Below are positions 34,591-48,348 of a stretch of 64,000 bases of DNA, piece after piece. The notes beneath the pieces are model-generated. The model worked only from the letters and a program-made list of their open reading frames with translations. It had not been told where the DNA came from and searched no databases. Position 1 is the first letter of the stretch. Each line of letters starts with the position of its first letter. A program made the translations under genes and the position numbers. The DNA is from Sipunculus nudus (Eukaryota; Annelida; Sipuncula; Golfingiida; Sipunculidae), in assembly GCA_026874595.1 (NCBI GenBank), contig CM049306.1, forward strand, positions 23,793,019-23,857,018, read 5' to 3'.

Positions 34591-35344
34591 TTTTTCAAGG
34601 CTTTTTCAAAGGCTTTTCAAGAAATGCGAAGACTGCCAGCGACCATCAGTGAGAAGAGTTTAAACTTGATTGTTATATTGATGTACGACCGAAACAGCAA
34701 CGAATGTGAAGTGAATACAGTCAGGATACATCTTTTCACACAGATGTGCCGAACACTCGAACACATCCTACTAACTAAAGCTGCACTGTCGGAACATATC
34801 TAGCGCGCTTGCTTACAGGCATATTGTTGGGACAAAGCACTTGTCACTGACCCTCCGTTGCCATCACCTTCTGATTTGGGTTGGCTGAAGGCTGTTGATG
34901 ATAGGGTCCTGCTATGAGCTCATCCAATCATTGTTACTGCATAAAAAACATGCACTGGATGATGCAGTTGCTTCAAAGCAGCGTTAAAATGCACTACCCT
35001 GTTTGCTTGTTCTGGAGATTGGACAATCACGTATATAGAGTTTGGTCGGAAAATTAAAGAAAAGTATTAAGCCCAGACAATAATATTAACACAAGGGCAT
35101 ATAATACAGATTTGAACTATAAACCATCTAAGAGACAAAGATATACGCAACAGGAGTTTCAAGGGTAATCAGCAGCTGTGACAAAAGTAGACAGCAGATT
35201 AATCGGATCGGCCAGTCTTGCAGGAACGCTGATGAACTACTCTCACTGAAACATGTTCATAGAATAAACAGCCCCGGTAAGCATGCTTTACCGATGCTTC
35301 TCTTGATAACAAATACCTGTATGTCACAGGCTCCCCATATAAAT

Positions 35345-35365
35345 ATTTGCATAAATTATGCAAAT
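35345..35365. promoter_or_regulatory. Inverted pair of POU octamers
   Basis: ATTTGCAT and ATGCAAAT face each other across the 5-bp spacer AAATT, a perfect octamer palindrome of the kind bound by POU-domain dimers. Three further octamer-like sites follow about 110 bp downstream. The function is inferred from motif match only. Confidence 0.4.
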
Positions 35366-35472
35366 GTAAAAGCCAAAATCGTAGTTTTAACGGAACCGTA
35401 AATAAAACTGTCAATGAAGTATAATCGAATAAGAGTCAAATTCCACTACTATGTATGCTTTTCATTCAAATT

Positions 35473-35499
35473 ATGCTAATTTATGTAAATTATGCAAAT
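35473..35499 (+). promoter_or_regulatory. Three octamer-like sites at about 10-bp spacing
   Basis: ATGCTAAT (35473), ATGTAAAT (35483) and ATGCAAAT (35492) lie on one strand about one helical turn apart. The AT-richness of the region raises the chance background. Confidence 0.35.
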
Positions 35500-37789
35500 T
35501 AACTCATTAAATGCTAAAACCAAAAATGTACGTCCCATATTTAAATTCTGCAGGGAATAATTGCTTAGGACCACGTGAGACAAATTAAATCACAGTGTTC
35601 CATTGCTCCCTGAAAAAAATTCCTCATGTGCTTATATATAACGCCTTTTTAACAGGATTCCATATCACTCGAGGTTACTGACTTGTAGCATAAGGGATTT
35701 GTTTTTTTACATTTATTAAACATATTTGTTTTTACATTTAATAAACATAACCGTATAATTTACATCAAACATTTTACATTGTCTAACAATTTTATAAAAA
35801 TGAACATATGTGACAATATGACCATGTATTTTGTGGAATCATCCTTGTTTCAGACCCCAATTACTGCAATATTTAGATTGTCTAGGGGTCAAAGGTCATG
35901 AGAGATCAAATTTTTATATGCATCTATAACCTATATATAAAATAAATGTATTTTATGACATAAATATTCTGTACATATCACCTCATGTCGAAAAAATCCA
36001 TTAATTTGTCAATCTTAAATATGTCATATATTGAAAATGTCATTGCGCATGCTCATTGGCCTTTCAAGGTAAATCAGGTTCATTTCTAAAATGCCTCCCT
36101 ATCTATGAAAGGATATTAGGGAATGACCTTTTAATTCTGAAGAATTCATGCTTTTATCATGCAATTCCCAATTTCGCCAATATTTGAGCTTAAGCAATCT
36201 ACCTAGTGACTGAAGTGTTATAAATAACATTTGTACGCTTTCTAGGCAACGCATGCCGAGTGTGGGTGTTGAGGCCCTGTATACAATATATGTCTATCGG
36301 CAAGGATATATCCAACGTCTGGTTTGACAAATTTTAATGTGATAAAGGTGGCATTCCCTGATCATCACACCTGGCTACAAACAAGCTGACATAACCTTGT
36401 CTGTGCTGACATTTAATATGACCTCGAACAAGCTGTACTGCGAACTCCGTACAAGGAGCTTCCCGCCAAAACAAAACCTCTTCCCGTGCTGGACCGTGGA
36501 ATCGCCTGGACTACACGACTGTCAACTTACAAACTTAAAATTGTTTGTATATAATGTAAACTAAAAAAAACGTGGAAATGAGGATACTCGAAACTATTCA
36601 TTAGTAATGTTATGTTGTCATTAAATATGCATTCAACTCGTATTATTAGTTCTATTGCCCTTACCGCTTTTCTACTTTTTATTGCAATAACCGGCAAGGA
36701 ACCATATACCTCTAGCTGGAGCAAGTGGAGTGCCGTTATGAACCATCGAGAGCCATTTTATCAGAGTGTATATAAACCTTTTTATTGCGCTGAATCGGAT
36801 GATCTAATGGAAAATATAATTTAATTAGACGTAATTGTATCTATTGTCATGACCGGAACTGCTCTTTTTTGAACCCAAGATATGAACTGATTAATGATTA
36901 CAGTTTGGAATTAATATGATTAAAAAGGCATATTGACTTACTTAGAGACGAATTCGCAATCTGGCTTCAGAGAGAAATAAAATACAATCAGTCCTTTAAA
37001 ATGAGTGCCGGGATCAGATCAATAAATATGTATGGAAATTAGGCTGTTCTGGCTCATAAAAAAACAATATTTAGTATTTTGCTAATCAGATAATTTCATT
37101 GCTCAAAGGAACGAGAACGCATACCAATTAATGAACATGCCCCGGATTGTGTTTGTTTGGTCTTTGGCCGGAAATTGTAACCAAACTCAAACTGATTGAA
37201 TCAGGGGTCATGCAGATGATCTATTTTTGGCTCTTCGCTATATCATAGCTATATTAGGAAACACTGTATTAGAAGTCAGGAACAACTCCGGGGTTTGGAC
37301 GATATGCCGGAGCTGAAGGGCAGGTCAGATCCCCGCTATCGTCCGTTCCACCTCACCTGTCCATCTACTTTTTTGCGATTATCTCCAGGTAAGATAAACT
37401 ATCCAATCAAAATATGCACCAATTGCAGAAAGGGGAGAATACATAATTTTTGGTACCATATATCTGCTTATGATAAACATATTATTAACTTCATGGCGGC
37501 ATGGTTCTTGACGTCAATAACAAGGGACCATTGTTTATACTAGAGATATGGATATGAAATAATGGGACATAACAATGAAGCGCGTGCACAAGGACAATAC
37601 AAGTCTCACTGTTAACAGGGGTTTGCAGTTCTTGATTATTAGTCCCGTGAATATGGAAGCCTCTTTTGACGTCATCACTGTTCCTTGCCATGCTCATTTC
37701 ATAGAATGGTGATAAGACGTTCCTTCGGAATAGCTAGTTTCTCATAAAATGGTTTTTTTATGTTGTTTACAGGAAAATGGCATTAAGGT

Positions 37790-38110
37790 AGGCTATAATT
37801 TCCAAAATGGTTAATTTTCCTCTTTCTGCCCTAGGGGCAAAAAGATTTGGCGTTCTTTGACTTGCAAACAGATGGAGAGGGTTAATGGAACATACTTTAG
37901 TGTACCCAGGGCTAATTTGAGAAATACGAATAGAATGACAGAGGTTTTGTGTGAAGTCTAACATTTTGCATAATGTGGAGAGATGATGGATAGCCATGCT
38001 GGTTGATTTTATAGAGATAGAACATGAATAAAAAGTCGGTTCACTCCGTATGTGAATCGAACTCATAACCTTCCGGTCGTTTGCGCTACCACTAAGCTTA
38101 AGGAGATTAC
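37790..38110 (-). mobile_element. Second tRNA-derived SINE family
   Basis: On the minus strand a tRNA-like head shows an A box (TAAGCTTAGTGGTAGCGCA, 38082-38100) and a B box (TGAGTTCGATTC, 38054-38065). Its body differs from the six SINEs elsewhere in this window. Part of the body (about 37910-38050) is repeated at 38200-38345, including AAAGTCGGTTC.CTC.GTA and GAACATGAA. Confidence 0.75.
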
Positions 38111-38164
38111 CAACCCCTCTGTTTATTAGCACACGTTTACTGGTACCAGCGAAGTAACTTCACA

Positions 38165-38345
38165 AGTCAGAGTACTTGCCTACTACAGGTGTCGAAACAA
38201 CGACTTTGCATGTAGCAGGGAGAACTGAAGGCCTTTTATGGTGTGCGGCACATATAATGTAGAGAGAGTTATGAATATCAATGCTGGTCAATTGTAAAGT
38301 GAAAGAACATGAAAACACAAAAAAGTCGGTTCCCTCAGTATGGCC
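38165..38345 (-). repeat. Headless partner copy of the second SINE family
   Basis: It matches the body of 37790-38110 in order (GAACATGAA, then AAAAAGTCGGTTCCCTC, and upstream TGCTGGTCAATTG) but lacks the tRNA-like A and B boxes. It lies directly beside the headed copy in the same orientation. Confidence 0.6.
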
Positions 38346-41330
38346 ATTATTAATTTGCATTACTACTACAGACTGACATCTCGATTAAAAAAAAGTAACT
38401 TGCAGCCAAAAGGTGTGTCAGGTACTTTTTTTCAGAAATCGGTGCTGGCGGGCGATTTATAAAATATTTATAACAAAATAGAATTAAAAAAAAAAAAACA
38501 GGCGAAACAACATAACAATGGGAAATTGAATCGAAATTTCATTATTTTATCGTTTAAACTTAAAGTCTGAGCGAAAGAGGCTGAAAATGGGCGAATTTCT
38601 TCTGAAAATTCGAGTTCAAAAATGGTGCGTGGATGGGTGGGTTGGTTGTGGGTTTCTCAAGATTGATTCAGTTGGTGCCTGAATAACTAAACGTTTAGTC
38701 TCATAAAGTTTTTTTTTTCATGTGCGCGCATATGCGTCTATGAAAAATCAATTTTTGTATCTCGGGTGTTACCATGTGTCCATAAGCTTATGTATGTGTG
38801 TATATGCGTGAAAATCGCCACAGGAGCGATCTCCATCCAAAGGGATTCCTCTTTAAATGACTTCACTCCAGCATCCTTTTTGGAAGACCTGTTACAAACC
38901 ACCGTACAACTGAATAGCTTTATTAGTTCACGCATATACGTATATACACGTATACGCATATACTGCTTATAATCATAATCAAACGTTTTCATCTTCATCC
39001 TATAGACAGCTACAATTATTCAATCCTTAAAAATAATGTTCTAATAACATTAACTTTAAGACCTTTATGTAACAGCATATTTTCCGTAAGGGTATTCAAA
39101 TGTGGTGTTATCTGAATATGTCGTGGCGACATCAGACAACAAACCTTCATTTGATTAAAGGCGCAGAGAGACAAAAGGATTACTTAATTCTTAAGTATGG
39201 CCGTGCAAATCGAAAAAATGCATAACGTCCGACACAATAGTCTTCATGACTTCAAACTTAAGAAATGTCCACACGTACCTCCCTGCAAGATGATAACTCC
39301 ACCAAGATGGGCTTCATGAAGAAACACAACACTTAGTACATGCTTTGATTATAAAGTAATATTATACTACCTCTGGCTTCGGTCTACTACCTTATTTGTA
39401 ATTTGTTCAGACAAAGTAGATACAGAGATAAAAAGAAAAAAAACCCCAGAAATTCATCAATTTTTCATACAAAATCTGAACACGGCACATAATACAATTG
39501 CATAACAAGTGAATTATTTAACACAGTGATTATGTTTGTTGTATTCTTTTGAATTTAAACATACAAATGGCGAAAAGCTTCCAGTGTGAAAATATTCTGG
39601 ATCTTGGACGAATTAGGTAGAAATGTTTCTGTCACCAAGGGAACAGGCTATAATGTAAGACTGTACCTCCATCTCACACGACTATGCAGCTAAATCTATA
39701 TATCGATACTATTCTCTCTTATAGCATTTGGAGCTTTACAGGTTTTTATATCTAGGTGTATTATATAATACATATACAAAGCATTAGCATATTTTGGCAT
39801 TTCTTTAGAGAAAAAAAATGACGTAGATTGCGTTCTTTTAAAAACATACTTTAGTCATGGTTAAGGATATCTGTTACAATTTTCATATTGACATTGCTTT
39901 AGCATAATCATTCGAAAATATCAGCCTCCGCTGCAATCTGAATTTCTTCTGATCCAAAATGCAAATCATTCTGCGTATGGTTTATTTAAATGCATATATG
40001 GATACTGCCATGAGCGCTTTTTGGATACGTTTTTACTATGTGATAGCTTTTAGACTTGCGGTATTAGTTGGTTTCCTGAATAAACGGAAACATTAGCCAG
40101 CTGGCGTTCCCGCTCGGCATCATGTCAATAATTTCTTTCAATGGGCGGGCCGGGAGGGTTCTTTGAAGAACACTACACTTCTCATTAAACCAAGCCTTTC
40201 TGACAAAAAGGTATATACCAGCTGCGGTGCCGTAATGCATTATGCATAATCCCCCGGTGACGGTACGACCCATTCTATTATCGCGAGGAACTGGTAGCTA
40301 ACACTATTGCTGAAATCGTAGATTTTAGTGTTTGTAAGGTTAGCGGTTACGAGGGTTGCCTGGTAGGGGACGGGGATTCCGGGATCCTTTGGAGACATTA
40401 CATTCTGTCACTTTTGGATATTTTATCAGTTACTGATCCATTATCAGTACTTATGAAAGACATATACTGTAAAGACACAGAATATTTATAAACCTTCATC
40501 AGTGAATTGTAGTTAAGCTTTCTGCAAAGGAACCAGACCCCGCTTCACCATCAGTCGTTGTATTGAATCAAGTTCTTGCTTTGAAAATAAGAAATTAACA
40601 TGAATATTCAAGGGAATATAAAACATATATAAATACAAAATCTTACCTTTTCTGCTAAAATAAATGCATGAAATAATCTTCGTCGGCATTCGGATTTAAA
40701 CATATCTAGGTTTAACGATACAGAAGAAGTCTTTTATTCGATGGTGTTTAAGGAAATTTTACCGATTTATCCTCGATTACTGAATGTGTTCATGTGTATT
40801 TCTTTCACCCGCCGTACCACGATTGGGTGGGTGCCTGTTTGCCAGATCTAGAAACTGAAGATATGACTCATAAGAGTAAACAAATTAATTTTCTTAATTA
40901 TAGAGAAGCATCCGACTTCAAGGAGCCAAAAGTCTTGCAACAGACACGCACTCGTGCCTTTCACTCAAAATATCAAAATTTCTTCAATAGAAGCTTAGGA
41001 TCTATTTACTTCTTGTTATGATATCCGACTTATTTCTTCTGATGACGTATAAAACTCAAATAAAAAAATATTGAATTAATAATTACATGGCATTTTGTTG
41101 TCTTGAATACAACAGGCACCTACAGGGCATGCATCTAGCATTAAAAATCAACCAGGACACAGAAGAAATTCAGGAACCCTGTGCTGAAAAAACATGGAAG
41201 CTACACGTTTCAGCTGTTCGTATTTTTTCTTGACTCGATGGAATATCTGTTTTTATATATATATATATATATCTTTTTGTTGTTGCAGGTAACCGTATCC
41301 ATTTTTTATGCTAGCTTAAAAAAGTTTATT
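38346..41330. other. Intergenic, nothing recognised
   Basis: AT-rich with chance open frames. A less AT-rich segment at about 40065-40390 contains ATGCATTATGCATAAT and could be conserved non-coding DNA, with no direct evidence. A (TA)n run lies at 41254-41272. Confidence 0.35.
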
Positions 41331-41671
41331 TACATCTGCAGAATTCCATTCCCGTTTCGGACTCCGTGACAGAGCAGTATCACACGATTACTCTCATTAA
41401 ATATCCTGGTGTTTACCAAGCCCGGTGACTACTGCACCTGCGGGCCCTGGGTGTGTAATCACCCCCATTGATTGGTCATACTATCAAGGTACCCCCGAAA
41501 GGCGGATTCGTTTGTGAGTGAAACACGGCCGTTGGGCCTCCCCATTTAGCCTGCAGAGCGCTCGCCCTGGGTGGGGCCGACCGTAAAAAATCTCAACGCC
41601 TCGGCTGAAATTCGAACTCACCATCTCCCGGCTTTGAGTCCTGTGCTCTATCACTGAGCCACACAAGCCGT
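41331..41671 (-). mobile_element. tRNA-derived SINE, near full length
   Basis: Same family and orientation as 34235-34590. The A box, read on the minus strand, is GTGGCTCAGTGATAGAGC (41645-41662) and the B box GAGTTCGAATT lies near 41609-41619. The body shares CGCCTCGGCTGA, GGTGGGGCCGACCGT, AGCCTGCAGAGCGCTC, CACCTGCGGGCCCTGGG and TCCCGTTTCGG (as written on the + strand). Confidence 0.92.
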
Positions 41672-44600
41672 TTTGTGAAAATATCTGTTGGTTGAAATGT
41701 TTCCGTGAAAACAGTTTAAGAATAATTTTAAAACTTTTCCCTTTGTTTTTACAATGATTCTTATCAGAGTCATTCATAATCGTGTCGAATCTTTTCACAA
41801 CAACCAATAATCGCATAAGTCTTGTCGTAGCCATAGGTAATCATATTGGTTAACTTGCGTTGCTTGCTGTACCAGTATATAAATACCGCAACCCCTAGTC
41901 TAATTATCTGGAACTAAATCAGCCCTGCGACTCAAGCTGTGTAATAAGCGTATCAACGTCAGGCGTTTTATCGTTATATCTGAAGTGAGGTTAACAGAAC
42001 AGTGCACACATTTAAAAAAAAAACATAGAACTAGACTGAAGTCAGAGACTGCATACATACCTGCGCCAGAGTCCTGATCCAACTGTGCGTCACGGTTCAT
42101 CTAAGGTTGCATCACAGGTCAGCTCTAACCGCTGGGTCAAAGGCGGTTCCAAACATTGTTAATGGCGCTCACCCTCAGCCGGGATAAACAACTGCTTTCT
42201 CTTGCAATGGCAGTTAATTTTTAACCTAAAATATATTACGGTTATCAAAATCATCCCCGAAAGTTAATGGACTGTTTTAATCATCCACGAAAAACATCAG
42301 AACCCGTTCATATTTCTTTACCGAAGTTGCTGACAGGAGCACAAATCAACCTGACAATCAGTCATACAAACACGTAACCAACCAGCCAACAGAAAAATTA
42401 TACTTCGAGGATGAGGTATATTTACGGAAACTACCGACGAATTAGTCTATAGCATGGATCAAGTGCGAATTTAACGATTTAGTTTAATTCAACTACACGC
42501 CTTATTCATATGGCTAACTAGACTTGACATCTACGACAACACCCTGGGTGGTATTGAATTTGCTACAAGCGAGTGTCGCCCAAATTTCCTACCGAGAGGG
42601 AATTTAATCAGTGAGAAAGGACGGAGAAACCTTCATATAATCATGTACTTGTCATTATTCTCAGGTGGTTTGATAAGACACACGATTTTCTATCTCTGGG
42701 CACGCTTAGCTACCTCGCGATTTTTTTTATATAAATGGCCTGCAAACTAAATACTAAATGCATGTTTGACTGTTATATAGGTCGTGGTCGTTTTCTATTG
42801 TAGCTATACGTATGGACCTGGCAAAACACGTTTAGATGTAAACATTGCTACAACAACCTTAACCACAATTTAAATTCAATGTGTGTCATTATTGAAAACT
42901 CTTTCCGTGCGGAAAACAAGACAAAGTGATAAATTAATTGTTTTACATTTGGTACGTATTCCGAGTTAAATCTAAGCCATAGACATACAGGGCAGTTACA
43001 AAACACTTAAATAGACCACTGACATAAATTTATTAGGGGTAAACCTTTTGGCATATACCGAGGGAACTCCATATTAGGGACTTTATTATAGCTAGCACGA
43101 GCCAACAGGATAAATTTAACATATCCGAACCAGACACTTATCCAAATATAGAATTGCAAGATAAATAAAAGCCATTTGTGTCCTGTCCGAGCCATCTATT
43201 TTTTCTACAGCCTGGCGAGTGAAAATAAATGCAGGGAGTTCTCTGGAAACATCCTGGTCAGTTAGGTGACATGCTGATTGGTCGGTTTCTGGGTCAGTTG
43301 TGTGTGAGTGAAGATCCGAGGTGTTTAACCCGAGCCAGACAAGTGTAAGCAAGTAAACTGTTTCCTGGGGCTGGATGGCCAGGGAGCCTGGGAAATGACA
43401 TGTGTTTATGTGACAGCTAACTGGTGTTCAATAACGTCTACAAGAGGTGATCTGCCTTCCGCTTTCATTACACAAATGTCGACGGCACCGACAGGGCAGA
43501 AAATTTACATGTCTTGCTCACGCAAAGAACCAGCCAAAGCCGAGAGCTGCCACTTGAGACGGACTCGATAAAAACAAGTGTTGATGTTGTTTCGTTATTT
43601 AGTTGGGCGCTGATGTCCCACGCACCTTCTGTCGTCTGCTGAGCACCTGCGATCGCTTCAGTTCGTACAGGTAACAAAAACGGCACATCATACGGAATAC
43701 AGGCGCGGACAGACTTGGTGTTTGGAGGGGTTATCGATCAAAATACTAAAACACACTTTTTACTATACTCTGTTTTGTAAATGCTAGAAGCATACCCCAG
43801 CCTAATACCTATGAAATATGTTGCTTGTTCAAGGGTCCAACACCATTACGTGCCAATGCTACATTTGCATAGTTGTCATTTAAAGTAATAGTTATGGTAC
43901 CATTATCTCATGAGATAATTACTTGGTATGTATTGATGGTATCTACTGACTTGGTATCTACAATAAAAAGTGGAAAAAATGGTTGATTGAAGAATGGATA
44001 CTGGCACCTTCATTTTGTAAATATAAACATTTTTTATAAAACCTTTTACAAAATAAGTTACCCATTTTTAAAAGTTAAATTTTGTTCAAAGAGATGTCAG
44101 GGTTATTACTGCTCAGTCTGATACTGTGAAGCTGCCTTCCAGTTGAGTCCCAATTAAAAATCCGGGAAATGTCCCTGGAATACCACACCCGTTCAGCAGA
44201 CAATCATTTGGAAACACAGCATTAACCACTCGTATTTTAATACAGCTCAGCACAGGGTGGGTTATGGGGAGTATACTGTATATTTATCATAAAATCGAAG
44301 TCGTTACTGCCGCTCAGGGACCCGTCTTTGTAATTAATATACTATATATTTTCTTCCGCAGTGTTGGAGAGATATGAAAGGAAGGAATTTCACCTGAAGA
44401 AACATAGTGGTTGTTCTTACAGACTCATCTGTGTCGTTATTCACCGGGTAATCAGTGTTATCAACCATTACTGAGAAACCGCAATCGTTATTGTCCGCGG
44501 AGATCAAATTAAGTACCAGGGAAAAATTAATTTATGGAATCAAATAAAAAAACACATAAAAATATCGTATATTTTCGTTGGCTCACCATGGCATCTGGTT

Positions 44601-44771
44601 CTGTCATGTTTTATATGCCTTGCTTAGATGTTAACACGCCTATAGTGGAAATGTAAAATATCTCCTTTTTCCTGGGGAAAATTGATTGATGACGCAATAA
44701 TTTGCTTCATTCACGGCAAAGTGCATGCAATTTTACACATCGTATAATCGTATAAATACTCGAATCATTAC
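41672..44771. other. Intergenic, nothing recognised
   Basis: No exon, RNA gene or repeat family is recognised. The minus-strand open frames at 41900-43686 have no supporting splice or domain signals. Confidence 0.4.
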
Positions 44772-44839
44772 AATATATATATATATATATATATACATAT
44801 GTTTATGTATATATATATGTTTATGTATATATATGTATG

Positions 44840-44877
<38 letters not shown>
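44772..44877. repeat. TA / TATG compound microsatellite
   Basis: Alternating TA with TATGTT and TATG interruptions, about 106 bp. It lies about 110 bp before the 582-bp tandem duplication. Confidence 0.95.
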
Positions 44878-44879
<2 letters not shown>

Positions 44880-44988
44880 CTGCTTGTTCATAATATGTTG
44901 AAAATGTTTTTAAATTTATTACACTGCTCGAAGTCGATCTATGTATTATTCAAAGGCAATTATCATACGTGATCATGGAATTGGTGTT

Positions 44989-45570
44989 TTGTTGTTTATT
45001 GTACGTTTATGTACATGTATTGAAACATGCATTAAACATGCGTATAGGAGGTGCAATGTTGTTACTTGCCGTTAGTTGGTTGGGTAGAAGATCGTATGGT
45101 TTATCGATCTGTTAATTTACTGAAACCATATATGAAAGAACTTTGGTGAAATAATGTGGAGTTTGGATAACACCGGAGGAACAGTCATTTACATTTTGGG
45201 GGTATCTTGATTATCATAATATGATTTGTTCTTTACCATTCAAAATAGGACAACCCAGTTCGTCGTCATTCATGTGTATATGTAAGGTGAACTTAAAGTG
45301 TAAATTAACGAGTTGAGTGTATAAAAGCCACATCATCGGAGCATAACTTATTCAAGTCGGCAGAACTGACCAGTGATGCAACCATCGAGTTGGTGAAATA
45401 TGACATCCCTTTCTCTTGACTTTCATTAACTTATCCGGCACTTGCGTAACACACATTTTATCAGGCTCCATGTAGTATTCCGCTCAAGCTATTCCAGGAT
45501 GTTGGCGGAGGCATATATGTCACTTACTGCTCTCTGGTACTGACAAACGAAGTATTACATCCGTGTGAAG
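44989..45570. repeat. 582-bp tandem duplication, copy 1
   Basis: The block from TTGTTGTTTATTGTACG to CCGTGTGAAG is repeated at once at 45571-46152. I found no mismatch between the copies when reading them side by side. The junctions share only a few bases (TTG). There is no reading frame of note. A TATAAAAG box (45320-45327) with downstream sequence suitable for a core promoter lies inside each copy. Confidence 0.97.
45320..45327 (+). promoter_or_regulatory. TATA box in the duplicated block
   Basis: TATAAAAG, repeated at 45902-45909, stands out from the pure TA runs nearby and is a good TATA match. No coding exon is recognised downstream, so a promoter role is speculative. Confidence 0.25.
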
Positions 45571-46152
45571 TTGTTGTTTATTGTACGTTTATGTACATGT
45601 ATTGAAACATGCATTAAACATGCGTATAGGAGGTGCAATGTTGTTACTTGCCGTTAGTTGGTTGGGTAGAAGATCGTATGGTTTATCGATCTGTTAATTT
45701 ACTGAAACCATATATGAAAGAACTTTGGTGAAATAATGTGGAGTTTGGATAACACCGGAGGAACAGTCATTTACATTTTGGGGGTATCTTGATTATCATA
45801 ATATGATTTGTTCTTTACCATTCAAAATAGGACAACCCAGTTCGTCGTCATTCATGTGTATATGTAAGGTGAACTTAAAGTGTAAATTAACGAGTTGAGT
45901 GTATAAAAGCCACATCATCGGAGCATAACTTATTCAAGTCGGCAGAACTGACCAGTGATGCAACCATCGAGTTGGTGAAATATGACATCCCTTTCTCTTG
46001 ACTTTCATTAACTTATCCGGCACTTGCGTAACACACATTTTATCAGGCTCCATGTAGTATTCCGCTCAAGCTATTCCAGGATGTTGGCGGAGGCATATAT
46101 GTCACTTACTGCTCTCTGGTACTGACAAACGAAGTATTACATCCGTGTGAAG
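45571..46152. repeat. 582-bp tandem duplication, copy 2
   Basis: Head-to-tail partner of the preceding block, apparently identical. Perfect identity in non-coding DNA means either a very recent duplication or an assembly error such as two haplotypes or a read-overlap artefact joined in series. Confidence 0.97.
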
Positions 46153-46988
46153 TTGAGCGAAACATCAGTGTGGCAATACATATAACTTTTTGAATACATA
46201 TTTCCTTAATATCTGGAAACTCACGTATTGCAGAAAAATATTATTCATACATAAATGAGCAATAATCATTATTATATCCTATTTATATACCGTTTAAAAG
46301 CGCTTAACAATGTACATTTCGTATATAATAATAAACATAAACCATATATAAGTAATTGTCAAAATATAAATGTTGGTAAAATGCATATACAGCATATTCG
46401 TTTTAACTTGAATATCATAAATTAACTATAGGAAATGATAGTTTAGCATCGTTTGTCATATCAAAGACAAAGTTTTCCATTATGGCCTGTGCAATGAACA
46501 TTAGTTGCTTTAATGCAATCCAAGCTTACAAAAGACTATTGGCTTATTGGTGGAATTTAAAATTCTGGCGCCCCCCTTCCTGATAAATCACTGAGTGTCT
46601 GAGCCCCAATAGTGTAAACGACGTGGGATTTTTGTCAATTGGAGACCGTTCTTGTAACATCAGGATGTGAGGGTACTCCTAATGCCGTCAGGTTATCGTG
46701 GAAATGAGTAGTAAGGCTGCCATTTCTTTCAGCACATATAACTGTTTATAGAACAAATAAAATAATATGACGCAATAAACTCGCTGGTGGGGACATTAAA
46801 AGAGGACTAGTTATTGAAATAGAAGATATCAATTAAGTCCAACGTTAATGTTTCATTATCACATTCACTGGAGGGTATTAATTGCCCTCCCAAACGTTGA
46901 TGCTTTTATTTAATAAGCAGGAGTTAACGTGAGTTGAGCTATTATCTGAAATAGGCAGCACATTTATCTATACCGATTATTCTCATAT

Positions 46989-47002
46989 GTTGCCATGGCA
47001 AC
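46989..47002. promoter_or_regulatory. RFX X-box palindrome, perfect
   Basis: GTTGCCATGGCAAC is the full symmetrical X-box bound by RFX winged-helix factors, which control ciliary and other genes in animals. A 13-of-14 match lies at 48349-48362. The target gene is not in view. Confidence 0.55.
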
Positions 47003-47967
47003 CATCGGTTTCATCTGTCGTCTGCTCACCGGGAGTGTCATGTTTGGAAGTGTTTGAACAATAGCAGTCTAACGGGACCGTCTTGTGCAATGGTAAGGAA
47101 TCCTTCCCAAATATAAGATATACATCTTTTTTTTACCAGAGAATCTTTGCGACGATTCTCTTGATCTTAAACAGATCATAACAGAGACATCAAAGGAGTA
47201 GGATCCAATTTATCACATGGTATCTAAATCGCCAACTCAGTCTATCCAGACACCATGAAAGACAAAGGGGTCTATCTGTTTCCATCAGCTGTATCAGCTG
47301 ATACCCCGCTCGTGTTTGTATATAAAACGCTGGCGGCATTTTGTACCCTTATCGCTGTGTTATAAATCATCGTCACTTTATATTTCAAAACGCTGGATTC
47401 AAAACTTCAAAAACCGTTATAACACTTGAATTCTCTCCATATCCCTGGACACCTAATAAATCTGCCTACCAGCGAAAATTCACTTTGAACATAGCTCTAT
47501 ACCTTCTTTGCCAGAGGCATTTACAAACAAAGCAGATTTGCGCGGATATCCAATTAGCTTAAGCTGTTTGTTCAACTATTCAAAAGCTTTACGTGATATA
47601 AAGAACAATGTCAACAGATTGACAAAGTTACATCATACTACTTCTATAGAAAATCTCTAAAATTTTTTTTTACCAAGAAACCAGAAATTTTGATGCTTCG
47701 TAAATCCGTCATTACGTCGTGAACTATATTTACTGATTGTTATATGTACTTACAAACATGTATATTAGCATTCGGTAAAATCTGTTGTTATTTTACAGAG
47801 CAGGTTTTTGGAGGCTCATATTTACCTGAAATATATTTCTAAATAAGTCTGATTCAATTTGTAATAGATAATTTATCAGTTAAATGCCATGTATCTACAA
47901 CGAACTATTCTACGCAGATCCAGAGTAATTTCCTTTATGGATCTTTATGGTTATGGATCTGAATAAT

Positions 47968-47969
<2 letters not shown>

Positions 47970-48009
<40 letters not shown>
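47970..48009. repeat. (TA)n microsatellite
   Basis: About 20 uninterrupted TA units. Confidence 0.95.
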
Positions 48010-48012
<3 letters not shown>

Positions 48013-48348
48013 TTAATCTATAAATGAATCTATAAATGAATTTATAAATGTATATTACTTGATTATACATTTTCTTTACTTTGTATAAATATTTTGACAT
48101 AGAAGACGATTTTTATTTGTGATTCATTATAAACCTTAAAAATCAACACTAATACAAATACTATTACAAGACTTAACCCAGGTACCTAAATAAACAGCTC
48201 CCATTAACGTCATGTGTTATTGCCTCGTCCATAATGCTGTTTTTCCTCCAGAATTAGTACTTGAAACGGGACCGTGAATCACCCGACTGCAATATGGCGT
48301 TCATAAAACCCTCATATGTGAAATTAATTTTGAAATGTCGCCACTGCG

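Larger units (their letters stand above)
34591..37789. other. Intergenic with octamer motifs
   Basis: No gene or repeat family is recognised. POU octamers cluster at 35345-35365 and 35473-35499, listed separately. TGACGTCA sites occur near 37511 and 37669. Confidence 0.4.
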
